Assembly (NCBI GenBank): GCA_022572465.1
Contig: JACZVV010000003.1
Coordinates: 1-63,458 of the forward strand
DNA from: Chloroflexota bacterium
GTDB lineage: Bacteria; Chloroflexota; Dehalococcoidia; SHYB01
Direction: 5' to 3'
Length of the DNA stretch: 63,458 nt
This document shows positions 33,457 to 42,558 of the stretch, piece by piece (position 1 is the first letter of the stretch; the number at the start of each line of letters is the position of its first letter). A model generated the notes under the pieces. That model was given only the letters and a program-made list of their open reading frames with translations. It had not been told where the DNA came from and made no database searches. The position numbers and the translations under genes were made by a program.

Positions 33457-34617
33457 CTACCCCTGCTTGTACTTCTTGAGCAGGTTGCGGGCGATGACCA
33501 GCTTCTGGATCTCGCTGGTCCCCTCGCCGATGATCATCAGCGGCGCATCCCGATAGTAGCGCTCCACGACGTAATCCTTGAAGTAGCCATAGCCGCCGTG
33601 GATGCGCATGGCCTCCATGGCCACCTCGGCGCACATCTCGCTGGCGAAGAGCTTGGCCATCCCCGCTTCTAGATCACAGCGTTCGCCGGCGTCCTTTTTA
33701 GCCGCAGCCTGGTAAGTCAGCAAGCGCGCGGCCTCGATCTTGGTGTACATATCGGCCAGCTTGATCTGAATCGCCTGGTGCTCGGCGATGGGCTTGCCCA
33801 TGGTGCGGCGCTGCTGAGCATAGGCGATGGCCGTCTCGAACGCCGCGGTCGCCACGCCCACGGCGCGAGCGGCGATGTTGATGCGGCCTACTTCCAGGGC
33901 GCTCATCATCTGGTAGAAGCCCTGGTTCTCCTCGTCGCCCACGAGACTCGTTGCCGGCGCGTGAAAATCTTCGAAGATCAGCTCGGAGGTGTCGATGCCG
34001 CGATAGCCCAGCTTCTCCAGGTGGCGGCCCGATCGGAACCCGGGGCCCTTCTCCAGAATGAAGCAGCTGATGCCCCGGTGCCCCGGCCGCACCTCCTTGT
34101 CGGTCTTGGCCAGGACGGCGAAGGTGGTGCCCTGCTCGCCGTTGGTGATCATCATCTTGTTGCCGTTGATCACGTAGTCGTCGCCGTCGCGCACCGCGCT
34201 GGTCTCGATGGCCGCCACGTCGCTGCCGCAGTTGGGCTCGGTGAGGGCGATGCCGCCGCGCTTCTCGCCGCTGGCCATCGCCGGAAGGTAGGCCCGCTTC
34301 ATATCGTCGGAGCCGTAGGTCTGCACGATGTAGGCCATGATCAGGTGCGAGTTGATCACCCCGGCGATGCTCATCCACCCTTTGCAGATCTCTTCGATGA
34401 TCATGGCGTAGGTGGTGTAGTCGAGGCCCATCCCGCCGTACTCTTCATCGATGATGCAACCGAAAAGACCCAGCGTCTTCATCTTCTCCACGATCTCTTG
34501 GGGGTAGATGTCGTCGTGGTCCATCTCGCTGGCAACGGGCTCGATGTCGCGCTTGACGAAGTCGCGGATCATCGCCACGATCTGCTTCTGGTCTTCAGTC
34601 ATCGTGTCAGGGGCCAT
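33457..34617 (-). CDS. Acyl-CoA dehydrogenase
   Basis: This 386-residue FAD enzyme oxidises acyl-CoA to enoyl-CoA. The signatures GIALTEPNCGSDVAA and GYGYFKDYVVERYYRDA are present. The catalytic base is E365 in GEGTSEIQ, the position used by short- and medium-chain enzymes. AAGGAGG precedes ATG 34617. Its own promoter lies in the 108-bp gap after the SDR gene. The two together could form part of a fatty-acid or branched-chain acid oxidation route; the chain length is not inferable. Confidence 0.93.
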   Translation of the reverse strand: MAPDTMTEDQKQIVAMIRDFVKRDIEPVASEMDHDDIYPQEIVEKMKTLGLFGCIIDEEYGGMGLDYTTYAMIIEEICKGWMSIAGVINSHLIMAYIVQTYGSDDMKRAYLPAMASGEKRGGIALTEPNCGSDVAAIETSAVRDGDDYVINGNKMMITNGEQGTTFAVLAKTDKEVRPGHRGISCFILEKGPGFRSGRHLEKLGYRGIDTSELIFEDFHAPATSLVGDEENQGFYQMMSALEVGRINIAARAVGVATAAFETAIAYAQQRRTMGKPIAEHQAIQIKLADMYTKIEAARLLTYQAAAKKDAGERCDLEAGMAKLFASEMCAEVAMEAMRIHGGYGYFKDYVVERYYRDAPLMIIGEGTSEIQKLVIARNLLKKYKQG

Positions 34618-34673
34618 GTGACGCCTCCTTGGGGCTGACGCAACGCTGGTAGAAAAAGGGGCAACAGCACCTC

Positions 34674-34702
34674 ATGCTAGCAACGGGGCTGGCAAAAGGC
34701 AA
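34674..34702 (-). promoter_or_regulatory. Promoter of the acyl-CoA dehydrogenase gene
   Basis: On the minus strand: TTGCCT (34702-34697), a 17-bp spacer and TAGCAT (34679-34674), with a TGC extension (TGCTAGCAT). It lies 57 bp upstream of the start. Confidence 0.6.
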
Positions 34703-34725
34703 CGGGAACAATCGCGGGCGAGACC

Positions 34726-35529
34726 CTAATGCATGCGCATGCCGCCGTCGACGTCGATGGCCTGTGCGGTGATGTTCTTGGCCAGGTCCGAGGCGAGGAA
34801 CGCGGCCATGTTGCCGATATCCTCCGGTGTCTGGCCCCGGCCCAAGGGGATTCGCTCCTCTGCCTTGCGGAAGATCTCCTCGTTGCTCAGCTCGGCGCGG
34901 CTCGTGTCGCGCACCTTGCCCTGGTCGTGGATTCCTCGAATCATGTCGGTGAACAGGATCCCGGGCAGGATGGCGTTGGCGTTGATGCCGAAGGGGCCGA
35001 GCTGGAGGGCCAGCGACTGGGTGTAGTTGATGTCGGCCGCTTTGCTGGCGCAGTAGTGGGGAATGACCGAGCTCCCCTGAAGGCCGCCGATGGAGGCGAT
35101 GTTCACGATCTTGCCATAGCCCCGCTGCTTCATGTGCGGGATGACGGCTTCGGAGCAGTAGACCCTCGACATAAGGTTGACCCGCAGGACCTCGGCCCAG
35201 TCCTCGTCCGACGGCTCGGCCCGGTCCTGCCAACCCGGTGCGCCGACCACGCCCGCGTTGTTGACCAGGATGTCGACCTTGCCGAAGGCTTCGAGCGCCG
35301 CCTGCACCAGGGTCTCGGCGCCCTTGCGGGTCCCGACGTCGCATTCGAGAGCGATGGCCTTCCGCCCCTTCTCACGGACCTCCTGAGCGACCGACTCCGC
35401 GTTGGCGAGGTTGATGTCGCCGATGGCCACGTCGGCGCCTTCCCGCGCCAGGCACAGGGCGATCCCGCGGCCGATCCCCCGGCCGGCGCCGGTGACGATG
35501 GCCGAGCGGCCGGCGAGCATCTCATCCAT
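34726..35529 (-). CDS. Short-chain dehydrogenase/reductase (FabG-like)
   Basis: This 267-residue classical SDR has the cofactor motif TGAGRGIG (residues 13-20), NNAG (90-93), catalytic S146 in NIASIGG, and Y159 and K163 in YCASK. The acidic GDIN after the second strand favours NAD(H) over NADP(H). GGAGGAGG precedes ATG 35529. The C-terminus AQAIDVDGGMRMH is typical. The substrate is unknown; the acyl-CoA dehydrogenase downstream suggests hydroxyacyl or related oxidation, which is inference only. Confidence 0.92.
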   Translation of the reverse strand: MDEMLAGRSAIVTGAGRGIGRGIALCLAREGADVAIGDINLANAESVAQEVREKGRKAIALECDVGTRKGAETLVQAALEAFGKVDILVNNAGVVGAPGWQDRAEPSDEDWAEVLRVNLMSRVYCSEAVIPHMKQRGYGKIVNIASIGGLQGSSVIPHYCASKAADINYTQSLALQLGPFGINANAILPGILFTDMIRGIHDQGKVRDTSRAELSNEEIFRKAEERIPLGRGQTPEDIGNMAAFLASDLAKNITAQAIDVDGGMRMH

Positions 35530-35723
35530 GGTGTCCTCCTCCTTTTGTGTTCACGCCAAGCGTCCCAATGGCGAAGGCCTGACGGCGTTCTCCTCGCAAC
35601 CAGGCGATTTCTTCCATGCCGCAAGCCCTCGGCGCGAGATATCGCGGGTTGAGCCTCAGACCCGGAATGTGGGGGGCGCCAACCCCTCGACACTCCCCGA
35701 GACGGGACCGGTCGCGGAAGGTC

Positions 35724-37061
35724 TCAGTACTCCGTGGCGCCGGTGAAGCTCCAGGCCCCGATCTTCAGCGACGGCACGCGGTTGGCGGCGAAAAACTCCC
35801 GGACCAGCTTGGTCTCCTTGCCGATGAGGCCGACGTTGCCCATCGCCTCGACGTAGCTCTGGGTGAACCGGAGGTTCTTGACCGGCCCCGCGATCTCACC
35901 GTTCTCGATGAGGAACGTCCCGTCGCGGGTCATCCCGGTCATGGTAACCGTCAGGGGATGGACGACCCTGGTGTACCAGAAACGGGTCACCAGCAGGCCT
36001 CGCTCGACCGACGCGATGAGCTCTCCGGCGGTCGCCTCACCGGGTTTGAGAAACATGTTCATGGGCATTGGGCCGATGGTGTAGGCCGGCGGCAGCGCAT
36101 GCCCCGTGGACGTGGCGCCGTCCTTGGCCGCGGTGCGGCGGTCGTGGACCGGCGATCGAGCGACGCCGTCGACGATCATATCCACCCGCCTCGCGGGCAC
36201 TCCTTCGTAGTCGAAGGGGCGCACCACTCCCGAAGGGTCCAGCCCATCGTCGGAGATGGAGACGTTGGCGCCCATGAGGCGCTGGCCCAGCTTCCCGGTC
36301 ATGAAACTGCGGCCTTCCTGGAGAGCCATGGCGCCCATCCCGGTATAGGCCAGGAAGTCCAGCATGTCGCTGACGGCGTAGGGCTCCAGCACCACGTCAT
36401 ACTCGCCGGGCTCGAGGGTTCGGGGGTCGCGTCCACGGCGGGCCTTGCCCACGGCTTCCGTTGCCACTTGCTCCGGGTCGATCTCGGCCACGTCAACCGC
36501 CAGCCATCCGGCGTGTCCCGAGCTGTCGTCGGACATCACCACGGTCATCAGCTCGGCGGTGGTCGACTCGTGGTGCGCGAACAGGCCAAGGGAGCTGCCG
36601 ATCGTGTGACCGCCGATATCGACCCGGAAGGCGCCGGCGGCCGAGAGGCCCTGCTCTTGCGCCTGCTGGCAAATGGTCCGCACCCCGGCGGCCCGCTGCT
36701 GAGGACCGAACTCGGCGGTGCCGACGTTGTACCCGTTGAGCGCCGCTAGCTTCTGCGGCTCGGGCAAGGGCAGAAAGTCGTCCAACTCGGGCAGCGTCCT
36801 GGCGATGGCCGTCGCCTGGTCCACCATCTTTTCCAGCCCCGCGTCGCTGACGTCGTTGGTCGAGGCGAGACCGTAGCGGCGCTTCAACCCAATCCGCACC
36901 GAGACGCTGGTATCCCGCTCGGCGACGTTCTGGTGGATCTCGTTGTTGGCGAACCGGGTCAGCGATGAGTCCACCGTGTGGACCGAGACCTCGGTCTGCT
37001 CTGCTTTGGACAGCCTGAGGACGGTGTCGATGAGGCGCCGCGCCTCGCGCTCAGTCGGCAT
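35724..37061 (-). CDS. pmbA: TldE/PmbA-family protein
   Basis: This 445-residue protein is one subunit of the TldD/TldE metalloprotease type. TldD/E together process microcin and act on CcdA. The N-terminal part reads TRFANNEIHQNVAERDTSVS, typical of PmbA. The HExxxH zinc motif of TldD is absent, as expected for the E subunit. No tldD gene is present in the window, so its partner must be encoded elsewhere, or the protein works alone. The C-terminus GNVGLIGKE and following residues match the family. Confidence 0.87.
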   Translation of the reverse strand: MPTEREARRLIDTVLRLSKAEQTEVSVHTVDSSLTRFANNEIHQNVAERDTSVSVRIGLKRRYGLASTNDVSDAGLEKMVDQATAIARTLPELDDFLPLPEPQKLAALNGYNVGTAEFGPQQRAAGVRTICQQAQEQGLSAAGAFRVDIGGHTIGSSLGLFAHHESTTAELMTVVMSDDSSGHAGWLAVDVAEIDPEQVATEAVGKARRGRDPRTLEPGEYDVVLEPYAVSDMLDFLAYTGMGAMALQEGRSFMTGKLGQRLMGANVSISDDGLDPSGVVRPFDYEGVPARRVDMIVDGVARSPVHDRRTAAKDGATSTGHALPPAYTIGPMPMNMFLKPGEATAGELIASVERGLLVTRFWYTRVVHPLTVTMTGMTRDGTFLIENGEIAGPVKNLRFTQSYVEAMGNVGLIGKETKLVREFFAANRVPSLKIGAWSFTGATEY

Positions 37062-37506
37062 CTGTTGGCACCTCGAGCGGTTCGTGGGCGCTCGCCGGCG
37101 GTGGAGAGCCGTCCAGCGGGCGCGGGCCGCCTCGCCGCGAAGGGAGAAACCGGCCGTGCATCAGGGCAAACGGGAGCCTAGCAAGCGGCGCGGCCTGTTG
37201 TCAAGGTGGCGCTTGGCGCCGCCGTCGCGGGTGACCGGGTCATGCCATCGGCTCCAGGACCGGCGGTCGCAGCGGCCATGTGGACTCCGCGTCGACGAAG
37301 CCACGAAACGCCGGTCGCATAAACGCGTTGGGCCGACGCAAGCAGCTACACAGCTTTGCTAAGCGGCCGGCACGGGAAAGGCGCTTTCCGTGTGCGTTGC
37401 TCGATGGGAACGGTCGAGCGGACCCAACCTGGTCTCGCAGCCGCCTAATCCATCAACGGAAGAAAAAGGAGCAACTCGGCGGCTGTCGGCGATTTGGGAC
37501 GGAGGG
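37062..37506. other. Intergenic region of 445 bp
   Basis: It lies between the tldE start and the 67-residue gene. It is GC-rich at first, then mixed. I see no tRNA, no credible gene with Shine-Dalgarno, and no strong terminator. It may contain the tldE promoter. Confidence 0.4.
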
Positions 37507-37710
37507 TTATCCCTTCTTCAGGAGTGGGAGACCGGTCCGCTCGTTCTCGACGACGATATAGCCACTGGGGAGCGCGTCGATGGCATTGCTTTTCGCGTCC
37601 CCGGCAAAGTAGTAGATTGTTTGTCTCTGGCCACCTTTGAGCGTTACGACCTTCGAATGTAGGTAGTAGGTCTTCCCGGACTTCTTGCTCACGGTACTGT
37701 ATGTTGCCAT
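37507..37710 (-). CDS. Small conserved hypothetical protein (67 residues)
   Basis: The sequence opens MATYSTVSKKSGKTYYLHSK and closes with GYIVVENERTGLPLLKKG. I recognise this pattern (YYLHSK, QTIYYF, ENERTGLP) as a widespread small protein of unknown function in bacteria. It is basic, with predicted beta strands and no membrane segment. It has a well-formed promoter overlapped by a palindrome and a long structured leader, so it appears to be individually regulated. It lies between tldE and the end of the pdh operon on the same strand. Confidence 0.75.
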   Translation of the reverse strand: MATYSTVSKKSGKTYYLHSKVVTLKGGQRQTIYYFAGDAKSNAIDALPSGYIVVENERTGLPLLKKG

Positions 37711-37764
37711 GGAGCCCCCCTCTCAGGGATTGATGCGAGTCTCAAAATGACTCGAAGCGCGACA

Positions 37765-37793
37765 ATCTTATCATACGTGTCTATACCTGTAAA
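37765..37793 (-). promoter_or_regulatory. Promoter of the 67-residue protein gene
   Basis: On the minus strand: TTTACA (37793-37788), a 17-bp spacer and TAAGAT (37770-37765). Transcription should start near 37758, leaving a leader of about 48 nt that contains the inverted repeat CGAGTC/GACTCG (37736-37741 and 37749-37754). Confidence 0.6.
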
Positions 37794-37799
37794 TACAGG
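37786..37799. promoter_or_regulatory. Palindrome CCTGTA-AA-TACAGG, candidate operator
   Basis: A perfect 14-bp palindrome (6-bp arms) covers the -35 hexamer of the adjoining promoter. Position and symmetry suit a dimeric repressor site. It is not a terminator for the pdh operon since it has no GC-rich stem or T run. Confidence 0.5.
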
Positions 37800-37848
37800 A
37801 GTGTCCCTTCACGTTACAGCCAGGTTACAGAAGGAGGAGCCGGATCGG

Positions 37849-39102
37849 TTACAACAGAAGGCGAACGGGGTTCTCCAGAAGCGCGCGGATTTCGCCGACA
37901 AACCTGGCCCCTTGAGCGCCATCGGCGACCCGATGGTCGATCGAAAGGGTAACGCGCATCACGTCGGCGATCGTCACCTGGTTGTCGGTCACCACCGGCT
38001 CCCGTTGCACCGAGCCGACCGCCAGCGCGGCGGCTTGCGGTGGCGTGATGATCGCGCTGAAGCTCTCGACACCGTACATGCCCAGGTTCGTGACGTTGAA
38101 CGTCGCCCCGGTGTACTCCGCGGCGCCCAGCTTGCCCGAGCGGGCCCGCTCGGCCAGCGATTTGCTCTCCCGGGCGATCACTGCCAGACTCTTGCGGTCG
38201 CAGTCCAGGATCCCAGGGGCCACCAGGCCGGCGTCCAGGGCGATGGCCATGCCGATGTTGACCCGTTGGTGCACTTCGACCCCGGCGTTGGTGTAGCTGG
38301 CGTTGAATATGCGGTGCTGGAGGATGGCCATGGCGCAGGCCTTGATGACCATGTCGTTGATGCTGACGCGAGCGCCCTCCTCCAAAGCGTCGTTGAGTTG
38401 CCGGCGGAGCCGCACCGCCTCGGTCATATCGATGGCCGAGGTGACGTAGAAGTGGGGAATCTCTTGCTTGCTGCGGCTCATGCTGCGGGCGATGGCCTGG
38501 CGCATGCGGGTCATCGGGAGCAGCTCGCCCGGCGCCGGTGCGGCCGGCGCTGGAGCCTGGGGCATGGCGGGGGCCGCTGCTGGCGCCGCTGGCGCCGCGG
38601 CCGGTGCGCCTTGCTCCGCGAAGGCCACGACGTCCTTCCGGGTGATCCGCCCGGCGGGGCCGGTGCCGGCGACCTGTGCCAGGTCGATTTGACGCTCCTG
38701 GGCAACCTTCCGGGCCAGCGGCGAGGCCTTGATGCGCTCGCCGGCGGGCCTTGCCGGGGCCGCGGCTACCGCCGCCTGCGCGGGCTCGGCCTCGGGAGCA
38801 GGGCCCTCGGCGGCCATGTCGGTGATGGCGTGGCCCGGCGGGGCCTCGTCGGGGACCTCCTCGTCGGGCGCTCCGATGATGCCGATGACGTCGCCGACGG
38901 GCACCGTCGTTCCCTCGGCAATGTACACCTTGCGCAGCACACCAGAGTCGTAGGACTCGATCTCCACCACGGCCTTGTCGGTCTCGATCTCCGCCACGGC
39001 CTCTCCCTTGGTCACCGCGTCACCTTCCGACTTGATCCAGCGCACCACGGTGCCCTCTTTCATGTCGAAGCCCATCTGCGGCATGATGATGTCGGTGGCC
39101 AC
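37849..39102 (-). CDS. pdhC: Dihydrolipoamide acyltransferase (E2) of the pyruvate dehydrogenase complex
   Basis: This 417-residue E2 has a single lipoyl domain with lipoylated K43 in IETDKAVVEIES, an Ala/Pro-rich hinge, the peripheral-subunit-binding domain KASPLARKVAQER ... GPAGRITRKDV (about 130-170), a second Ala/Pro linker, and the catalytic domain ending in HRVADG (H390, D394). It moves the acetyl group from E1 to CoA. The start is a GTG at 39102. It lies about 75 bp after pdhB and ends the lipA-lpd-pdhA-pdhB-pdhC operon. Confidence 0.94.
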   Translation of the reverse strand: MATDIIMPQMGFDMKEGTVVRWIKSEGDAVTKGEAVAEIETDKAVVEIESYDSGVLRKVYIAEGTTVPVGDVIGIIGAPDEEVPDEAPPGHAITDMAAEGPAPEAEPAQAAVAAAPARPAGERIKASPLARKVAQERQIDLAQVAGTGPAGRITRKDVVAFAEQGAPAAAPAAPAAAPAMPQAPAPAAPAPGELLPMTRMRQAIARSMSRSKQEIPHFYVTSAIDMTEAVRLRRQLNDALEEGARVSINDMVIKACAMAILQHRIFNASYTNAGVEVHQRVNIGMAIALDAGLVAPGILDCDRKSLAVIARESKSLAERARSGKLGAAEYTGATFNVTNLGMYGVESFSAIITPPQAAALAVGSVQREPVVTDNQVTIADVMRVTLSIDHRVADGAQGARFVGEIRALLENPVRLLL

Positions 39103-39176
39103 GGCTCAGCGACCCCTTTCGGGTCCGACCGTTCTCGACGGCCGAAACGCCTCTCGGCGGGAGTGCAGCATCGAGT

Positions 39177-40148
39177 TTACACCAGCGACTTGACCGCCGC
39201 GACCACGTCGCCGGGGCGCGGGATGGCCGCCTGTTCGAGGTCACGGTTGTAAGGCATCGGGACCTCCTGGCCGGCGACGCGGGCCACCGGCGCGTCGAGG
39301 TAGTCGAACGAATGCTCCATGATCGAGCTCACCACCTCCGCGCCAAAGCCCCCCGTCTTCCAGCCCTCCTCCACCACGACGGCCCGATTGGTCTTCATCA
39401 CCGACTCGTTGATCGTATCGGTGTCCAGGGGCCGCAACGAGCGCAGGTCGACGACCTCGGCCTCGATCCCCTCCTCGGCCAGCTCCTCCGCCGCCTGAAG
39501 GGCGACGTGGACCATCCGAAGGTGGGCGACGATGGTAACGTCCGAGCCCACGCGCTTGACGTCGGCTTCGCCGATGGGCACGGTGTAGTACTCGTCGGGC
39601 ACCGGCCCCCTGAAGTTGTAGAGGAGCGAATGCTCGACGAACATCACCGGGGTCTCTTCGGCTACGGCGCTCCTCAGAAGCCCGCAGGCGTCGTAGGGGG
39701 TTGAAGGAGAGACGACCTTGAGGCCGGGCACCTGGGCGTACCAGCCCTCCAGGCACTGGGAATGGCTGGCGCCGAGCTGGTTTCCGCCGCCGCTCACCGT
39801 GCGGATAATCAGTGGAACGGTGATCTGGCCTCCCGACATGAACAACATCTTGGCGGCGGCGTTCACGATCTGGTCCGAGGCCAGCAGACTGAAGTTGATC
39901 GTCATCAGCTCCACGATCGGCCGGAGGCCGCCCATGGCCGCGCCGATGCCGGCCCCCACCAGGACCGATTCGGCGATGGGCGAGTCCTTCACGCGCTGCT
40001 CGCCGAACTCGGCCAGGAGCCCTTGGGTGACGCCGTAGGCCCCCCCGTAGGCGCCGATATCCTCGCCCATGAGAAAGACGCGGTTGTCGTTGTTCAGCGC
40101 CTCTCGCAGGGTCTCACGGATAGCTTCTCGATACGTTAACTCTGGCAT
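39177..40148 (-). CDS. pdhB: Pyruvate dehydrogenase E1 component, beta subunit
   Basis: This 323-residue transketolase-like subunit begins MPELTYREAIRETLREAL. It has VFLMGEDIGAYGGAYGVT, the TPP-contact Glu region, and IAESVLVGAGIGAAMGG. It forms the alpha2-beta2 decarboxylase with PdhA. The start at ATG 40148 is chosen because it matches the family and sits 10 bp after pdhA; the open frame upstream overlaps pdhA and is not real. A branched-chain or acetoin substrate is possible but the context favours pyruvate. Confidence 0.94.
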   Translation of the reverse strand: MPELTYREAIRETLREALNNDNRVFLMGEDIGAYGGAYGVTQGLLAEFGEQRVKDSPIAESVLVGAGIGAAMGGLRPIVELMTINFSLLASDQIVNAAAKMLFMSGGQITVPLIIRTVSGGGNQLGASHSQCLEGWYAQVPGLKVVSPSTPYDACGLLRSAVAEETPVMFVEHSLLYNFRGPVPDEYYTVPIGEADVKRVGSDVTIVAHLRMVHVALQAAEELAEEGIEAEVVDLRSLRPLDTDTINESVMKTNRAVVVEEGWKTGGFGAEVVSSIMEHSFDYLDAPVARVAGQEVPMPYNRDLEQAAIPRPGDVVAAVKSLV

Positions 40149-40158
40149 AGCGTAGGGC

Positions 40159-41142
40159 TCACTCCCGGTAGATATCCTTGAACATTTCGTCGTGGGCCGG
40201 ATTGGGGCTGGCATCCGCGAAGGCCACGGCCTCGGCGATCTCCTCGTCCACGCTGTGCTCGATCTTGGCGATATTCTCCTCCGAGGCGGCCCGGCTTTGG
40301 AGCAGCTCTCGACGGAAAGTGACCACGGGGTCGCGGCGTTTCCATTCTTGCTCTTCTTCTTTATCTCGATACGCCACGGGATCGGCCATGGAGTGCCCCC
40401 GGAACCGATAGGTGATGGCCTCCAGGAAGAAGGGACCCTTGCCAGAGCGGACGTGGTTGATGGCGCGAATGGCGGCCTCGCGCACCGCAAGGACATCCAT
40501 CCCGTCCACCATCTCGCTCGGGATGCCAAAGGCGTCGGCCAGGTGGCACATCTCTTTGCCGGCGTGGGCCCGCTTGACGGAGGTGCCCATGCCGAAGCCG
40601 TTGTTCTCCAGAAGAAAGAGCACCGGCAGGTTCCAGAGCGCCGCGAGGTTGAAGGACTCGTGAAACTCGCCTTCGTTCACGGCGCCGTCGCCGAAGATGC
40701 ACAGGCAGATGCGTCCTTCGTCCCGGTAGTTGCTGGCCAGGGCCAGTCCGGTGGCGATGGGCATCATGGCGCCGACGATGGCGTAGCCGCCCATGAATCC
40801 CTTGGAGGCGTCGAACAGGTGCATCGAGCCGCCCTTGCCCTTGCTGGTGCCGGTGGCCTTGCCGAACAGCTCGGCCATGATGCGCCGGGTCTCCAGGCCC
40901 CGGGCCAGGGCGTGCCCATGCTCGCGGTAGTGGGTGACGATGTAGTCGCGCGGCTCCAGCGGAGGGATGGTGCCCACGGCGACCGCCTCCTCACCGATGT
41001 ACAGGTGGAGAAAGCCGCCGATCTTCGCCCGCCCGTACATTTCGCTGGCCTTCTCTTCGAACCGGCGTATCAGGACCATCTTGCGATACAGATCCAGGGC
41101 GACCGGTTTCTTGATCGCAAGCTCTTTCAACGTCATGGCCAT
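40159..41142 (-). CDS. pdhA: Pyruvate dehydrogenase E1 component, alpha subunit
   Basis: This 327-residue TPP-dependent decarboxylase subunit has the TPP/Mg motif GDGAVNEGEFHESFNLAA followed by LFLLENNGFGMGT. It also contains GKGGSMHLFDASKGFMGG and YRFRGHSMADP, the phosphorylation-loop region of E1 alpha. GGGAGG precedes ATG 41142. Together with pdhB, pdhC and lpd it forms a full 2-oxoacid dehydrogenase complex that makes acetyl-CoA from pyruvate. Confidence 0.95.
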   Translation of the reverse strand: MAMTLKELAIKKPVALDLYRKMVLIRRFEEKASEMYGRAKIGGFLHLYIGEEAVAVGTIPPLEPRDYIVTHYREHGHALARGLETRRIMAELFGKATGTSKGKGGSMHLFDASKGFMGGYAIVGAMMPIATGLALASNYRDEGRICLCIFGDGAVNEGEFHESFNLAALWNLPVLFLLENNGFGMGTSVKRAHAGKEMCHLADAFGIPSEMVDGMDVLAVREAAIRAINHVRSGKGPFFLEAITYRFRGHSMADPVAYRDKEEEQEWKRRDPVVTFRRELLQSRAASEENIAKIEHSVDEEIAEAVAFADASPNPAHDEMFKDIYRE

Positions 41143-41172
41143 GGTGGGCCTCCCAGGTAAGCAAGCATCGAT

Positions 41173-42558
41173 TTAGACGTTCAGCGATTCTCCTATGGCG
41201 CCCAGCCCCGCTTCCATCAGGGCCTCCGACATGGTGGGATGAGCGTGCACCGTCTTGCCCAACTCGCGAACGGTGCCCTCCAACATACGGGCCATCGAAA
41301 GCTCGGCGAGCAGCTCGGTCACGTCGTGCCCGATCAGGTGGGCGCCCAGAATCTCGCCGTGCTTCGCGTCGGCCACGATCTTGACGAAACCCTCGCTGTC
41401 GCCCAGGGCTACCGCCTTGCCGTTGGCCGAGAAGGGGAACTTGCCGATCTTGACCTCGTGTCCCCGCTCTTGGGCCGCCCGCTCCGTCAGGCCCATGCTG
41501 GCTACCTGAGGTTGGCAATAGGTGGCCCTGGGCATGTCTTCGTAGGCCAGCGGCGGAGGCTCGCGGCCGGCGATCGCCTCAACGGCGGTCACGCCTTGCG
41601 CCGACGCCACGTGGGCCAGAAGCATTTTGCCGGTGACGTCGCCGATGGCATAGACCCCGGCGACGTTGGTCTCCATGCGGTCGTCGATCTTGACGAAGCC
41701 GCGGTCCGTCTCCACGCCCAGCTCCTCCAGGCCGATGTCGCCGGAGTTGGGTTCGACTCCCACGCCCAGGAGCACCGTATCGCATTCCACCTCTCCGCCC
41801 TCGCCCGCCGGGCCCAGGGTCAGCTTGACGCGCCCGTTGACCCGTTCCGTCCTCTCGACGGTGAAACCGGCTTTGACCGCGATCCCCTGGCGGGACAAGG
41901 CCCTTTCCAGCTGTCTGCTGATCTCCTCGTCCTCGGTAGGCAGCAGATGGGGCAGCATCTCGATGATCGATACTTCGGACCCATAGGCCCGGTAGTAGTA
42001 GGCAAACTCGACACCGACGGCGCCGCCGCCGATGATGGCGATCGAACCTGGCGGCTCTCGAAGCTCCAGGGCCTCCCGGCTGGTGATGATCGTCGAGCCG
42101 TCCGCCTCGAGGCCCGGCAGGTCCTTGGCCCGGGCGCCCGTGGCGATGATGACGCTCTTCGCCTTCAATCGCTGCCCGTCGCCATCGATGACGACCTCGC
42201 CGGGGCCGGTCAGCCGGCCGGTGCCGCGGACCAGGTCGATCTTGTTCTTCTTGAAGAGATACGCGACACCCTTGACCATCTTCTGGACGACCTTGCGGCT
42301 GCGATCGACGGCGGCCCCCAGGTCGTACTGGAGATTGTCGTAGGTGATGCCGAACTCGCCGGCCCGGCGGAACAATCGGAGGACCTCGGCGCTGCGAAGC
42401 AGGGCCTTGCTGGGGATGCAGCCCCAGTTCAGACAGACGCCGCCGAGCTGGTCGCGCTCCACCACCGCGGTCTTCAAACCAAGCTGGGCGGCCCGGATAG
42501 CGGCGGTATAACCGCCGGGCCCGCCGCCGAGGAGCACCAGGTCGTAGTCGTTAGCCAA
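41173..42558 (-). CDS. lpdA: Dihydrolipoyl dehydrogenase (E3)
   Basis: This 461-residue flavoprotein reoxidises dihydrolipoamide with NAD+. The FAD motif GGGPGGYTAA is at residues 11-20, the redox disulfide C42/C47 is in GGVCLNWGCIPSK, the NAD-binding motif is GGGAVGVEFAYYYRAYG, and the catalytic HAHPTMSE near the C-terminus includes the active-site His. It overlaps lipA by 8 nt and is followed by pdhA after 30 bp, so translation with lipA is probably coupled. Confidence 0.96.
   Translation of the reverse strand: MANDYDLVLLGGGPGGYTAAIRAAQLGLKTAVVERDQLGGVCLNWGCIPSKALLRSAEVLRLFRRAGEFGITYDNLQYDLGAAVDRSRKVVQKMVKGVAYLFKKNKIDLVRGTGRLTGPGEVVIDGDGQRLKAKSVIIATGARAKDLPGLEADGSTIITSREALELREPPGSIAIIGGGAVGVEFAYYYRAYGSEVSIIEMLPHLLPTEDEEISRQLERALSRQGIAVKAGFTVERTERVNGRVKLTLGPAGEGGEVECDTVLLGVGVEPNSGDIGLEELGVETDRGFVKIDDRMETNVAGVYAIGDVTGKMLLAHVASAQGVTAVEAIAGREPPPLAYEDMPRATYCQPQVASMGLTERAAQERGHEVKIGKFPFSANGKAVALGDSEGFVKIVADAKHGEILGAHLIGHDVTELLAELSMARMLEGTVRELGKTVHAHPTMSEALMEAGLGAIGESLNV

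Noticed and set aside
37062-37506. A tRNA or small RNA in the tldE upstream gap
   Set aside because: I looked for a TTCGA-type T-arm with matching stems and found none convincing; no terminator marks a small RNA.
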